Both the position numbers and the translations under genes were made by a program. DNA of 64,000 nucleotides from positions 1 to 64,000 of the forward strand of contig CAMCNO010000012.1 in NCBI GenBank assembly GCA_945876285.1. Direction: 5' to 3'. This stretch comes from an uncultured Clostridia bacterium. GTDB taxonomy: Bacteria > Bacillota > Clostridia > Oscillospirales > Oscillospiraceae. The notes beneath the pieces are model-generated. The model had not been told where the DNA came from, did no database searches, and was given only the letters and a program-made list of their open reading frames with translations. Positions 26,208 through 37,000 of this stretch are shown here, one piece after another (positions within the stretch are counted from its first letter, which is position 1; each line of letters opens with the position of its first letter).

Positions 26208-28475
26208 TTACAGCACCAGACTGGCGTAGGGCTCGAAATCAGCCCGGGTAAAGACCTTGCCAGTCTTGACGAACTCGTACTTGATGGCCTGGAGGTAGTG
26301 CTTCATGTGCACCTCGCCCTCCGCCTCCGGGTCCGCCGCCGCCAGGAAGGCGGCGTTCAGGATGCAGTTCTTGATGTTGCCGCCCACGAACTCGAACCGC
26401 TCCGCCAGGAAGCGGATGTCCACGTCCTCCGCCAGCGGGGTCGTCTTGGGGATGGTGGTACGCCAGAGCATCTCCCGGGTGTCCGGGTCGGGGAACTGGA
26501 ACTCCACGATGAACTTCATCCGGCGGAAGAAGGCAGGGTCGATATTGTGCTTGTAGTTGGTGGCCAGGACGGACACGCCGTCGTAGCCCTCCACCTCCTG
26601 CAGCAGCAGGGCGGTCTTGTTGTTGTTGGAGGACTGGTTGCTGCCGCCGTCGTCGGAGCGCTTGGCAAACAGGGTATCGCACTCGTCGAAGAACAGCACC
26701 ACATTGCACTTTTTGGCCTCCCGGAAGATCATGGAGATGGCCTTCTCCGTCTCGCCCACGTACTTGTCCACCACCTTGGACAGGTCCACGCGGTACAGCT
26801 CCAGATTCATCTCATGGGCGATGACCTGGGCGCACATGGACTTACCGGTACCGGGGGCGCCGAACAATAGCACGGACAGTCCCCGGCCGTAGGGGTACTT
26901 CTTGATGTAGTTCCACTCCTCGTAGACCTTCTTCCGGTAGATCAGCTGGTCGCAGGCGTTTTTCAGGGCCAGCCGCTGGTCCGGGTTCATCACGATGTCG
27001 TCCCAGCCGAAATTGGCGGGGATGCGGGTGGCCTTCTGGGTCAGCTCGTGGCTCATCTGGTTGTTGCAGGACTGGAAGAGAATAGATCGGGGAATGTCGA
27101 TGAACTGGTTCATGGAGGCCAGGGACCGGCCCTGGCGCAGGGCGTCCCTGATCTTGCCGGGGGTGAACAGGAACTTGGTGGCAAGCTCCGTGAGGTCCAC
27201 GTCGGCGTTCAGGACGTAGGGCTTGGCGTAATGCTGCCAGACCTTCTCACGCTCGGAGAAGGACGGTGTGGGCAGCTCCAGCTGGGCGAAGTCCAGGTCC
27301 GTGATCTGCTTCATGGGCAGCTTTTCCTTGCTGACAGTAAACACCGTCAGCTTCTGCTGGGTAAACTTGCCGAAGGCCAGGTCCATGTAACCGAAGAACT
27401 TGTCCTTCTCATCCTCCCGGTAGCCCAGGTTGTCCAGGCAGATGCAGGCGTCGGTGAGGATGCACTCCCGGGCGGCGGCCCACAGGGCCTGCTCCACAAA
27501 CCGGAAGTCGTAGACGAACAGCTTGGCGCAGTTGATGGACACGCAGTCCATTTCCTGCTCCTTGCAGAAGTGACGGATAGTGAATTTCCGGCCGGAGCCG
27601 TCATCCCCGAACAGGGAGAAAATGCGGGTGCCGTCCTTGTAGGCGATGCGCAGGGCGTCCAGCACGCCGCCGTTGGCCAGGAAGGGGTCCAGCTCCTCCT
27701 GATCCGTCAGGCGGGAGAAAAAGCGGGTATAGTTTTCGTCAATGCGCAGCGGATGGGCGCCGAACAGGAAGTCGATGACCCGCTTGTCCGGGGAAACCAG
27801 GGTTGAAAACGGCATGGCGCCGTTGATCTGCAGCGCCAACACCGGCTGGAGCTGCTCCAGTGCCAGGGACATCTGGCTATAACTGCCGGTAATGGTAAAA
27901 TCTTCGCCGTAATAGACCCGGGCGGCGGATTCGATACTGGGAGCTGCCTGATTGCCGTTCTGGTTCACAACCTGGAACACTGACGCGTAGTTGGTCTGTG
28001 TGGAGGAGAGAATGGCGCAGGCAAAGCAGAAGGTGGTAAAAGGTGAAAAGTCCAATTTGCGGCACAGGCGGTACAGCGGCAGGGGCACTTCCGTCAGAGA
28101 CGCCCGGTGGTCGATATAGGCCAGCAGCTCCTCAACCGATAACGTCTTTTCCGGTTCTTCCTCCTCCGTTACTTCAGCCAACTCCCCGAAAAGGGCGGCC
28201 AGTTCATTGGGAAGCTCATCGGAGAGCTCCGGCTGTTCCTCTTCCCCACTGTCTTTCGTGCGGAAATCCAGCAGATGCTTCTCGCACAGGTCACGGGCCA
28301 CCTCAATATCCGGGTAAAGTACATTTTTAAAACCGCCGCTATCGCTGGCGAACAGCCGCATCAGCCCGTCAATATAGGCGGAAAGCTGCTTGTCCACACA
28401 GGCGAACAGGTGATCCGTATATTCCTGGTAACTGGAAAAGGGTGCTTCCCTCTTCGTCAAGTCAAAAAAATCCAT
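26208..28475 (-). CDS. AAA+ ATPase, second CIS-associated copy
   Basis: FGAPGTGKSMCAQ Walker A, VVLFFDECDTLFAKRSDD Walker B, ATNYKHNIDPAFFRRMKF. Confidence 0.88.
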   Translation of the reverse strand: MDFFDLTKREAPFSSYQEYTDHLFACVDKQLSAYIDGLMRLFASDSGGFKNVLYPDIEVARDLCEKHLLDFRTKDSGEEEQPELSDELPNELAALFGELAEVTEEEEPEKTLSVEELLAYIDHRASLTEVPLPLYRLCRKLDFSPFTTFCFACAILSSTQTNYASVFQVVNQNGNQAAPSIESAARVYYGEDFTITGSYSQMSLALEQLQPVLALQINGAMPFSTLVSPDKRVIDFLFGAHPLRIDENYTRFFSRLTDQEELDPFLANGGVLDALRIAYKDGTRIFSLFGDDGSGRKFTIRHFCKEQEMDCVSINCAKLFVYDFRFVEQALWAAARECILTDACICLDNLGYREDEKDKFFGYMDLAFGKFTQQKLTVFTVSKEKLPMKQITDLDFAQLELPTPSFSEREKVWQHYAKPYVLNADVDLTELATKFLFTPGKIRDALRQGRSLASMNQFIDIPRSILFQSCNNQMSHELTQKATRIPANFGWDDIVMNPDQRLALKNACDQLIYRKKVYEEWNYIKKYPYGRGLSVLLFGAPGTGKSMCAQVIAHEMNLELYRVDLSKVVDKYVGETEKAISMIFREAKKCNVVLFFDECDTLFAKRSDDGGSNQSSNNNKTALLLQEVEGYDGVSVLATNYKHNIDPAFFRRMKFIVEFQFPDPDTREMLWRTTIPKTTPLAEDVDIRFLAERFEFVGGNIKNCILNAAFLAAADPEAEGEVHMKHYLQAIKYEFVKTGKVFTRADFEPYASLVL

Positions 28476-28490
28476 GCGGCACCTCCTGCC

Positions 28491-29183
28491 TCAAACGTTG
28501 GAAAAGATATAACCCGCACCCCGCACCGTCTCAATGATGCCCCGGTGGTCCGGATCCAGCTTCTTGCGGAGATTGGAAATATGTACCATCACCGTACGGA
28601 AATCTCCCAGGCTGTCCGTCTCCCAGACCTGCTGGTACAGGTCCTGGTACAGCAGCAGCGTATTGGGATGGTCTATCATATACCGCAGCAGTCCATATTC
28701 GATGGAGGACAGGTCTATCCTCTCCTCCTCCCGCAGGATACAGCGGTGGGATGTATCCACGGAAAAGGACTTGAACATCCGGACATTCTCCTGAGGAGGC
28801 TCCTGTGCTCTCTTATGCCCGGAGCGGCGGATCACCGCGTCCACCCGGGCCAGCAATTCAGGGTAACGGACCGGTTTCACCATATAATCATCGCCGCCGC
28901 TGCGCAGCGCGCTTACGATGGTCTCGCTGTCCTCCAGGCAGCTCATGAAAATGATGGGGCAGTCACAGTCCTGCCGGATGGTTCGGCACAGCTCATCTCC
29001 AGAGCGGTCCGGCAGCATGATGTCCAGCAAAATCAAATCGTATTCATTTTGTGAGAGCAGTTCCTCCGCCTGGGCGCAGGTAAAGGCGTCATCCACCCGA
29101 TGTCCCGCGTAGGTCAGATTGGCATGAGCGATGGTCGAAAGATCATGATCGTCCTCTACCAGCAGGATATGATACATAGACAT
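28491..29183 (-). CDS. OmpR/PhoB-family response regulator
   Basis: HILLVEDDHDLSTIA, LILLDIMLPDRSGDELC, C-terminal winged helix VMVHISNLRKKLDPDHRGIIETVRGAGYIF. Confidence 0.93.
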   Translation of the reverse strand: MSMYHILLVEDDHDLSTIAHANLTYAGHRVDDAFTCAQAEELLSQNEYDLILLDIMLPDRSGDELCRTIRQDCDCPIIFMSCLEDSETIVSALRSGGDDYMVKPVRYPELLARVDAVIRRSGHKRAQEPPQENVRMFKSFSVDTSHRCILREEERIDLSSIEYGLLRYMIDHPNTLLLYQDLYQQVWETDSLGDFRTVMVHISNLRKKLDPDHRGIIETVRGAGYIFSNV

Positions 29184-29417
29184 CTACCCTCCTTTGACGA
29201 TTTTTGTGGAAAATCATCCATTCATGGATTGCAACTGCAAAAAACATCCGCTATAATGTGTCTGCTAAATAAAATCCAAAGTGATTGCAATCTCGAACAA
29301 TCACCAACAATTTTGTAGTTTCTCAGTATAATTATACCGCAGGTATCAAACTTTGTCACGTTATTTCTGCAACGACTCCCCGGAGCTACCCGGCAGACCT
29401 GACCAGGAGGGATCAAA

Positions 29418-30374
29418 TTGAAAAAAACAGAGCAAGCGCTTACTCTGCTCACAGCAGCAGCGATCTTGTGCGGCGGCTGCCTGTGGATCGCGGAACTCAC
29501 CACCGAAGGAGCGTCCATTTTCAAATATCTGGGCATGACATGCACGGTGGCGGCAGCCGGACTGCTGGCAGCACTGTGGTACGCCTGCCGGCGCCGCATA
29601 GACGCCCAGGAACAGTGCCACCGCGAGAAACTGTCCAAACTGGATCAGGATCACGCAAAGGCGCTGGAAGAGATGCAGGCAAAGACCCACGCCGAAATGG
29701 AAACCTTCCGCAGCAGTTTGTCCCACAGCCTGAGGATGCCTGTTTCCATCATCCAAGGATATGCGGAACTGCTGACCAGCGGCGTGATCACCGACCCGGA
29801 TGTGGCGGCGGAATACCTGCAAAAAATCAACCAGCAGAGCCAATTCATAACCGAGGCCATCAGCCGTCAGTTTTCTGCCACCGAGACCGCAGACAGCAGC
29901 AAACTGACCTATTCGGACCTGGATCTGATGGTGCTGGTTCGCCAGGCCGCAGCGGATATACAGGCAGCCGCGGCGGACCAGGGCGTCAAGATCCAGGTGG
30001 TCTCCCCGGAGGAGCATATCCCCATGCAGGCGGATACATACCTGCTGAGCCGGGTGCTGTTCAACCTGCTGGAAAACGCCCTGAAGTACATGGGCCGTCC
30101 CGGTGCCATCACCATCCGGGTACTGCGGCAGGAATCCAACGCCTCCATCCTCGTACAGGACGACGGCCTGGGTCTCCCCGCCGAGGAGACTGCCCACATC
30201 TTTGAGCCCCACTACCAGGGAAGCAACCATGTGAGCGGTCAGGGCTATGGCCTGTACCTGGTCAAACGCACCATTGAGAACCACGGCGGCACGGTGTCCG
30301 CCCAAAGCGCTCCCGGCAGGGGCATGGGTATCTCCATCTCCCTTCCCCTTGTCCCCCAACAGGAATCCACCTGA
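29418..30374 (+). CDS. Sensor histidine kinase
   Basis: H box SLSHSLRMPVSIIQGYAELL, N box LLENALKYMG, G boxes DDGLGLPAEE / GQGYGLYLVKRTIENHGG; TTG start with RBS aggaggg. Confidence 0.9.
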   Translation: MKKTEQALTLLTAAAILCGGCLWIAELTTEGASIFKYLGMTCTVAAAGLLAALWYACRRRIDAQEQCHREKLSKLDQDHAKALEEMQAKTHAEMETFRSSLSHSLRMPVSIIQGYAELLTSGVITDPDVAAEYLQKINQQSQFITEAISRQFSATETADSSKLTYSDLDLMVLVRQAAADIQAAAADQGVKIQVVSPEEHIPMQADTYLLSRVLFNLLENALKYMGRPGAITIRVLRQESNASILVQDDGLGLPAEETAHIFEPHYQGSNHVSGQGYGLYLVKRTIENHGGTVSAQSAPGRGMGISISLPLVPQQEST

Positions 30375-30390
30375 GCATACTGTATGAAAA

Positions 30391-30424
30391 AAGGACACTG
30401 CCGCAAGAAACGGCAGTGTCCTTT
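30391..30424. terminator. Bidirectional intrinsic terminator between the histidine kinase and STAS genes
   Basis: aaaaaaggacactgccgcaagaaacggcagtgtcctttt. Confidence 0.8.
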
Positions 30425-30432
30425 TCATCATC

Positions 30433-30732
30433 TCAACGCAGGGTCAGTATCTTGGAAAAGCCCACGGAGTCCAGCACGGCTTTCACCGTGGGCGCCACAT
30501 GCAGCAGCTCCATGGAAGCGCCCTTGGAGGAGGCGGTCTTCTGTCCCAGCAGCAGGGCGCGCAGGCCAGCACTGCTGACGTACACAACCTTTTCCAGGTC
30601 CAGCGTCAGCTTTTTAGCGCTCTGGAAGGATTCCAGGATCGCCTTTTGCAGCTCCGGGCTGGTATTGGTGTCCACGCGGCCGTCCACCTGCAGGGTAACG
30701 GCATCACCATTTTGAAGTTTCGTAATCGTCAT
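30433..30732 (-). CDS. STAS-domain anti-sigma factor antagonist (RsbV/SpoIIAA-like)
   Basis: DGRVDTNTSPELQKAI...LDLEKVVYVSSAGLRALL, phosphorylatable Ser in SSAGLR. Confidence 0.9.
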   Translation of the reverse strand: MTITKLQNGDAVTLQVDGRVDTNTSPELQKAILESFQSAKKLTLDLEKVVYVSSAGLRALLLGQKTASSKGASMELLHVAPTVKAVLDSVGFSKILTLR

Positions 30733-30803
30733 ATGTACCTCACATGGCCGCACGCTGTGCGGCTGCCGCATTTTCTGGCCAGCGGCCCGCCGAATTTAAC
30801 TGA

Positions 30804-31895
30804 TTATTGCAGGAACGTCATACCCGTCAACGCCTTGCCGTCATCCAGGCTGCCCGGCGCGTTTTGCAGCACCTGGCCGTTGATGTCCAGATAGGTAAAG
30901 GCGTCCAGACCGCCGCACTCCTCCAGGAACACGATATGGCACCGGCTCCGGGAGGGCCGGAACTGGTCAATGAGGAACTTCAGCCGCGCTCGGAGCTTCT
31001 CATCCATCTTCCGCCCCACCATCACGGTGAAATCATAGGGCGTGGCGCCATACAGATCCTCGCTGTGACGCTTGTCTGACTGGATAAGATTCCGCTCCAC
31101 GATATACACTGGCTCCTCCACGAACAGCTCTACCACTTTTTCCACCGCCCACTTCGTGCCCTTACGGGCCATCAGCTCCGGGGCAGCCTTCAGCAGACGG
31201 CGCAGCTCCTCCGAAGAAAACAGCGCCTCGTCCGTCTCCAGTCCCAACCAACGGGCAAACATGGGCAGCAGTGCTTCCGGTGCGGTGTCCACATCCAGCA
31301 GCTCCGGCAGGGCGTCGATCTCCTCCTGAAACTCCTGGTACATGGTGGAGAAAATAGACAGATACCTCTGCAAAAAATCGTTGTCCGTCTGATAGACCTC
31401 TGGGAAGGTACGGAAAAAGTTGTCCCCCGGCACATAGACCCGCAGATCCTCCAGGGTGCCCTCCTCCGCGCCGGTCACCTCCAGCCACAGCCAGAGCCAC
31501 CGACCCGTCTGGCCCGTCAGCAGAACGTCCCCCACGCCGGAGCGCTCCATGCCGTCCGCCAGGGTGAAGAGCCGTTCCTTCTCCACCCGGGGAATGGCCG
31601 GGTCCAGCAGAAAATCGTCGATCCGCACCACCTCGTTATTGCGGATGACTGAATCCTGATTCGAAGCAAAGGCCCGGACCGTCAGCATAGACTCCGCTTC
31701 CAGACGGCACCGCAGAGACAGCCGTCCCCAGGCACAATCCGGCTGGGCGCTGTCCAGCCCCGGCAGGAACACACTATGTACGCCGCTTCCCTCCGTCCGC
31801 AGGGCACCGTCCTCTGACAGGAAAAAGCCCTCCAGCAGGCTTCGTTTCAGCAATGCGCCGTTCAGGCGGTATTTTCTGATTCCGTAATCAGCCAT
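30804..31895 (-). CDS. Phage tail protein I-like (P2 gpI / CIS baseplate) protein
   Basis: YLSIFSTMYQEFQEEIDALPELLDVDTAPEALLPMFARWLGLETDEALFSSEELRRLLKAAPELMARKGT is typical of gpI-like proteins. Confidence 0.82.
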   Translation of the reverse strand: MADYGIRKYRLNGALLKRSLLEGFFLSEDGALRTEGSGVHSVFLPGLDSAQPDCAWGRLSLRCRLEAESMLTVRAFASNQDSVIRNNEVVRIDDFLLDPAIPRVEKERLFTLADGMERSGVGDVLLTGQTGRWLWLWLEVTGAEEGTLEDLRVYVPGDNFFRTFPEVYQTDNDFLQRYLSIFSTMYQEFQEEIDALPELLDVDTAPEALLPMFARWLGLETDEALFSSEELRRLLKAAPELMARKGTKWAVEKVVELFVEEPVYIVERNLIQSDKRHSEDLYGATPYDFTVMVGRKMDEKLRARLKFLIDQFRPSRSRCHIVFLEECGGLDAFTYLDINGQVLQNAPGSLDDGKALTGMTFLQ

Positions 31896-31898
31896 GGC

Positions 31899-33998
31899 TT
31901 ACCTCCCCTGTTCCCGAATGGTCAGCCGGATGGTGCCGGGATAGCACAGGCTGTCGTCCTCCAGGCAAATGTCGCTGCCCACCAGAACCGCGTCACGGTT
32001 CTCCGGATACAGGCTAAGGGCATCCACCGCCTCCACGAAAGGCAGGGCGCTGAGGGCCTGGTACAGCTCGTTGAACCGAACCCAGCCGCCGAAATCCTGT
32101 GGGCCGTTCACATGGTCCAGAAGGCTCCGCATCAGCCGCTCTGTCTCTACCCGAGCATGGGATGCCATACCCCGGATGCTCAGCGTGGCATTAACACCCA
32201 CCGGCACATAACGGGGCTGGCAGAGCTCAAACCGGGTGGTCAGCATCCGGCGGGGCTCCAGGAAATCCCGGAGCTGCCGCAGGTATTCCGGGGACAGCTT
32301 GGGAAGTTCTTCTTCAGTATAAGGCTTCACAGCGATTTTGACAAGATTTTTCCCGCCAATCGCCACCGCTTTCACTTTATGGATGCACAACCCCGGGGTC
32401 TGGCGAACCAGCGCCTCGTAATCCTCCGTCCGCACTGCTACAGAAACCTGCCGCATTCCGGCGGAAAACCGCAGCCGCAGCTCTTCCGCACTTTCATAAG
32501 ACACGCCGCCCCGTCCGGGCGCCGGGCAGAAGTACCGTGCCTCCACCTCGGTGCCATCGTAGCCGCCCCGCTGCTCCAGCGTGGCGCAGGGGCGCAGGTC
32601 GCCCCGGCTCCCCTGGGTCACGGCGCAGCCGGCCAGCAGGAGCTGGCAGCCGCCTCCACCGGGTTCGTCGATGACCAGCTGGGCCTCCCGGGAGCGCAGG
32701 TGGTAGGTAAATCCCTCTGGCCCCTTCTCACCCGGCGCAACAAAGCGGTATTCCGAATCGCCGTCCCTATTTCTGGTCTCCACCGCCACCAGCAGGCTCT
32801 CCGGCAGCACATCCGTTACCAGGTCCAACTGGATCACCTGCTTGTCGTAACCGTACACCGGCCCAAGAAGGCGGTGATGGATCATCTCCTCGTCAAAGCA
32901 CACGGCCCGCACCGCTTCTTCCGCATCGCAGGGCACATGGCCGAAAGCCGGGTCAAACCACAGCGTTACGCCCTCAAAGTCCGTTTCCGTCCTGTAAAAC
33001 CGCCCTTTTACCTCCGCGGCAGGCGCTTCCCGGTAGAGGAAATAGGGGCCGTCCGCCTCCTCCCGGCAGAACACCAGCAGATTCCCAATCAGGGGCAGCC
33101 GCCCCCGCAGCTCCGCCTTTTCGCCGCCGGGGCAGACGCAGCAGCGCACCCGGGTCTCCCGCTGCTCCATGGGGAACAGGTGGACCGCTAACGCCTGCAG
33201 CCGGGGCGTGCGGTCATAGTCCGCCGTCTCCAGCAAGCACCGCAGGGCACAGCCCTGCACCGGGGCTTCCGCCCACTCCGCGGGCAGGTTTCCCTCCAGA
33301 CGCAGCGTTACACAGCCGGAGCGCAGAAATCCCAGCGTCTCGTCCTGAGTCTCTGCATCCTGCCAGCCATTTTCAGTCCAATACTGCCAGCGGACCCGGG
33401 AAAAGGCGGGGATCTCCGTCTCGTCGCCGAATGGGGTACGCAGTTCCTCTTCCGCCACCTGGAACCACAGCCGCAGGGGCTCGCCCATCTCCGGCACACC
33501 GGAGAGAACGCAGGTCAGGCTGTTTCCCGGCTCCGGCTTTCGGCCGAAGGGATAGGCCACGGTCTCCGTGGCGGGGTCCAGCAGCCGGCTCACATCCCGC
33601 TCTCCGCCGCTGCCGCCGGCGTAGACCGCCGCCAGCCCCCAGGGATTCAGAGCCACGGTCCCGGTAGTCTCAAAGGGAATGGTGCCGCTCCAGAGTTGGT
33701 GGCCTTCCGGCAGGATGGGACCGCCCTGGGCTGGGGCCTGCACCAGCACGGTGGCCGCCCGGTTTTCCCTGGCAGCGTAGCCTACCAGCTTCAAAAGCTT
33801 CCGCCGTGTCTCCTCCGGCACGTCGTTGATGGCCTCCTGCTGCAAAAGCTGGAAAGCCGTCAGATTCTGCAAAAGCGTGATGCCGGGGTCGGAGACGTTA
33901 AAGTTGGTCCACTCCGCCGAATAGAGCGGGATCTGGGCCACGGCCTCCGCCAGCAGCTCTTCATAGGTTTTGTCACTGAGATTCAAACTGTTGAGCAT
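31899..33998 (-). CDS. Baseplate J-like protein (Afp12-like)
   Basis: N-terminal LNLSDKTYEELLAEAVAQIPLYSAEWTNFNVSDPGITLLQNLTAFQLL; C-terminal RYVPVGVNATL; position between gpI and a second J-like gene. Confidence 0.78.
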   Translation of the reverse strand: MLNSLNLSDKTYEELLAEAVAQIPLYSAEWTNFNVSDPGITLLQNLTAFQLLQQEAINDVPEETRRKLLKLVGYAARENRAATVLVQAPAQGGPILPEGHQLWSGTIPFETTGTVALNPWGLAAVYAGGSGGERDVSRLLDPATETVAYPFGRKPEPGNSLTCVLSGVPEMGEPLRLWFQVAEEELRTPFGDETEIPAFSRVRWQYWTENGWQDAETQDETLGFLRSGCVTLRLEGNLPAEWAEAPVQGCALRCLLETADYDRTPRLQALAVHLFPMEQRETRVRCCVCPGGEKAELRGRLPLIGNLLVFCREEADGPYFLYREAPAAEVKGRFYRTETDFEGVTLWFDPAFGHVPCDAEEAVRAVCFDEEMIHHRLLGPVYGYDKQVIQLDLVTDVLPESLLVAVETRNRDGDSEYRFVAPGEKGPEGFTYHLRSREAQLVIDEPGGGGCQLLLAGCAVTQGSRGDLRPCATLEQRGGYDGTEVEARYFCPAPGRGGVSYESAEELRLRFSAGMRQVSVAVRTEDYEALVRQTPGLCIHKVKAVAIGGKNLVKIAVKPYTEEELPKLSPEYLRQLRDFLEPRRMLTTRFELCQPRYVPVGVNATLSIRGMASHARVETERLMRSLLDHVNGPQDFGGWVRFNELYQALSALPFVEAVDALSLYPENRDAVLVGSDICLEDDSLCYPGTIRLTIREQGR

Positions 33999-34019
33999 AG
34001 CCTCTCCTCCCCGGAGTTT

Positions 34020-37000
34020 TTACTGAAATTCGATATAAACATGATGCTCGCCGCTGACGCCGATGGCAAACGGCGTATCCGGCAGCTGGTCCAGCCCTGT
34101 CTCATGGACACCATTTCGGTCCACATACCGGGCCACGGCGATCATCCGCGCCACATGGCCCTGGAACCGGAGGGACTGGAGCAGCATTTTCAGCTGCCCC
34201 TCCGAGGGCAGGGTACCGATCTCCCAGCCGCTGTGGCCGGGCCGAGCCAGCGGATCCAGGAAGTCCCGCACGCTGTCCAGGATAAGGTTCTGCACGTCAA
34301 AGGCCCGGGCGGCGTCATCCGCTTTCACCCAGACGGAAACGGAGATCTCCACATACACCGGCTCCGACAGCACCAGGCACTCCGGCGTCACCGTGGCGTC
34401 GCACCGTGACAGAAGCTGCCGCCGCAGGGGCTCCCGGATGTTGTTAAAGGCATAAGCGCCTTCGTTATAGTCCCGGGTCATGACGGCGATGGTGATGAGC
34501 GACGGATCGGGTCTGCCATCAATATCGCAGCCTGTCACGCACTTCACCTTCTCCACCATTCCGGAGAACGCCCGCACCGCCCGCACGAAGTCCAGTTCGC
34601 TGATGAGCCGTCCCCTGCCGCTGAGCAGATCCGCGCCCCGGCGGCGGGCGCTTTCCAAATCCTCCAAGTCGCTGCCCGCGTAAGTAGGCACCGGATTGTG
34701 GACGGACTGGACATACATCACATTACCGAAGAAACGGTCAATCGCTCCGGTGGGCACATTGCCCTGGGAGCCGTCACAGCTCACCGCCCGCACCAGAATG
34801 GCGGCCTCCTGCCGCGCCTGGGGAATGCGGACGTGTACGCCGTCGCCGAACACCAGCAGATTCCGTACCCGGTCGATCATATAGTGCCGGTCCCCGGGCA
34901 TGGAGCGGTCAAATGTATCCACCTCCGTCCAGCGGACGTAGAAAGCAGTGATCTCGCCCAGGAAGTCATATTCCACCCGGACATTCTGGGGTTGCTCCTC
35001 CAGCATCTGCCGCATCTGGCGGCGGGAGAGCTGTCCCAGCTCGCTGACGAATACTTCGGCGGAAAGAATGTTCTTGGCCGCCAGAGGGAAGGTCATGTTG
35101 GCGACAGCCGTCTCCACATAGAACGCTTCCTCATCCTGGGTCTGCTGGTTGCGGATATCCACGGCGTTGAGCTGGATGGAGCGCACCAGGGCGTGATAAC
35201 CCAGGACGGCGTTTTCATTGCCACGCAGCCGCAGCCACCAGCGCCGGACTCCCTCTACTTCCAGCGGTGCGAAGTCCGCCGGAGGCATAAACAGCACCGT
35301 TCCGGCGCCGGAGAAGTCCCCGGTCCCGTCGATGACCTTCATCTGCTTGAAGCCTGTGCGGGTGGAATACTCGAAGCAAATCGGCTCCATGTGGAAGTGG
35401 ACGTTCTCCTCCACATCGAACATCATGGACACCGGGGCACCCTCCAGGGGACGGTCGAAGCCCAGGTACAGTGACGCCGCCGGATAAGGCAACGGCGAGA
35501 ATACCGTAACCGGGCCGCCGTCCAGCAGCGCCTTGCTCTGGTCCTCTGTCCGGGTGCCGCAAACCGTCCGCAGCCGCTGGGGCTGCTTCCACTGGCCGGT
35601 ATAGGCGTAGGACAGCCGCACATCCCGCAGCAGCGGCATGGTATGCTCGCAGGGCAGCAGGTAGCAATTGTCGGCCTGAATGACCCGAAGCCGCAGGCTC
35701 CTGCCCATGTAGCCATTCACCGGCACTGGGACCCAGTCCGCCGGGCACTGGAAAGTAATCCGTATCTCGCCGCCGTGGGTGCCGTCCATGACGGTGGCCC
35801 ACTCGCTGTCACAGGGCAGGCGGCGCCAGGCCCGGCCGTTGAAATACTCCATGGCGATGCGCTCCGGCGCGGTGGACGCCGTGTCAAACTGCACCGCCCT
35901 GGGCTTGCGCTTGATGATCTTCAGTTCCTCGGATTCCTGCTGGGTCGTCAGCCGCAGCAGCTTCTTCCGGCTCTCCAGCCGGAATGTCAGCGTCACAGAT
36001 GCCCCCTGCTGGGCAAACACCTGATCGTCGCAGAGATAGCACTCGTCGAACAGGGACGCCGTGTCGCCGAAAGGCATACACGATTCCGCTTCCAATTCCT
36101 CTCCGTTATGGAGGATCAGCTCCGGCGCCGCCGGCTCTCCCGTGGAAGACACACGGATGTCCCCCACCGTTACGGCGGAGGAAACAGGGCCCAGAGCCTC
36201 CAGGCAGATCAGGTGGTATTTCGCACCGTCCAAAGTCAGAGGTTCGGATGCGCTCTCCCGCCGCAGCAGCACGGTGCCGTCCCGCTCCTCAACGCTGGCA
36301 AAGGGCCGCAGCGCCTCGCCATCGTAATAGCTCCAGCGCCAGCGGGCGGGATCTGTCAATTCAGACGCCAAAGAGGTCCCCTCCGGCGTGGTAAGGGCAA
36401 TTTGAATGGGCACGCTGCTATCGCCGCCGAACATACTGCGGTGGTACAGCAGCAAGGCGTTTTTCTCAATGCCCGGCTCCTCGTAGTCGAACAGGCGGAA
36501 AGGTGCCGGACTCTCCGGGGCCATCTCCGGCGCCGCTCCTGCCTCAGGCAGTTCCTGGAGCTCCGGCACCAGCTGCGCCATCTTTGGGCCCCCCATCAGG
36601 GGCTGAATCCGGCCATGGGTGCCGGAGAGAGACAGGACATCGGTTACTCGGGCATTGGTGAGGTACACATCACCCATGGTCTCGAACAAGATGGGAGAGC
36701 CATCGGCTCCGTCTGCCATCAACCGGGAGCCACGAGGCAGCGCCACACCGGGCACCGTCCCCCGCAGCAGCTCCACCACAGCCACACCGGAGGCGGGATA
36801 GGCGGGCTTGAGGGTCAGGCCCAGCAGATTCACAAATTCCGTATGGTATTTCTCCGGAAGCTGGTTCAGCCGCCGGATGTTGTCAGCCATCTGGCCTGTG
36901 TAGATAAGAGCCAGAGTAGAGCCGATATCCGGGTCCCGGCGGTCAAACCGCCATTCCGGCGTATAGGACGCTGCCAGTTCCTCTACCCGGGCGCAGAGAT

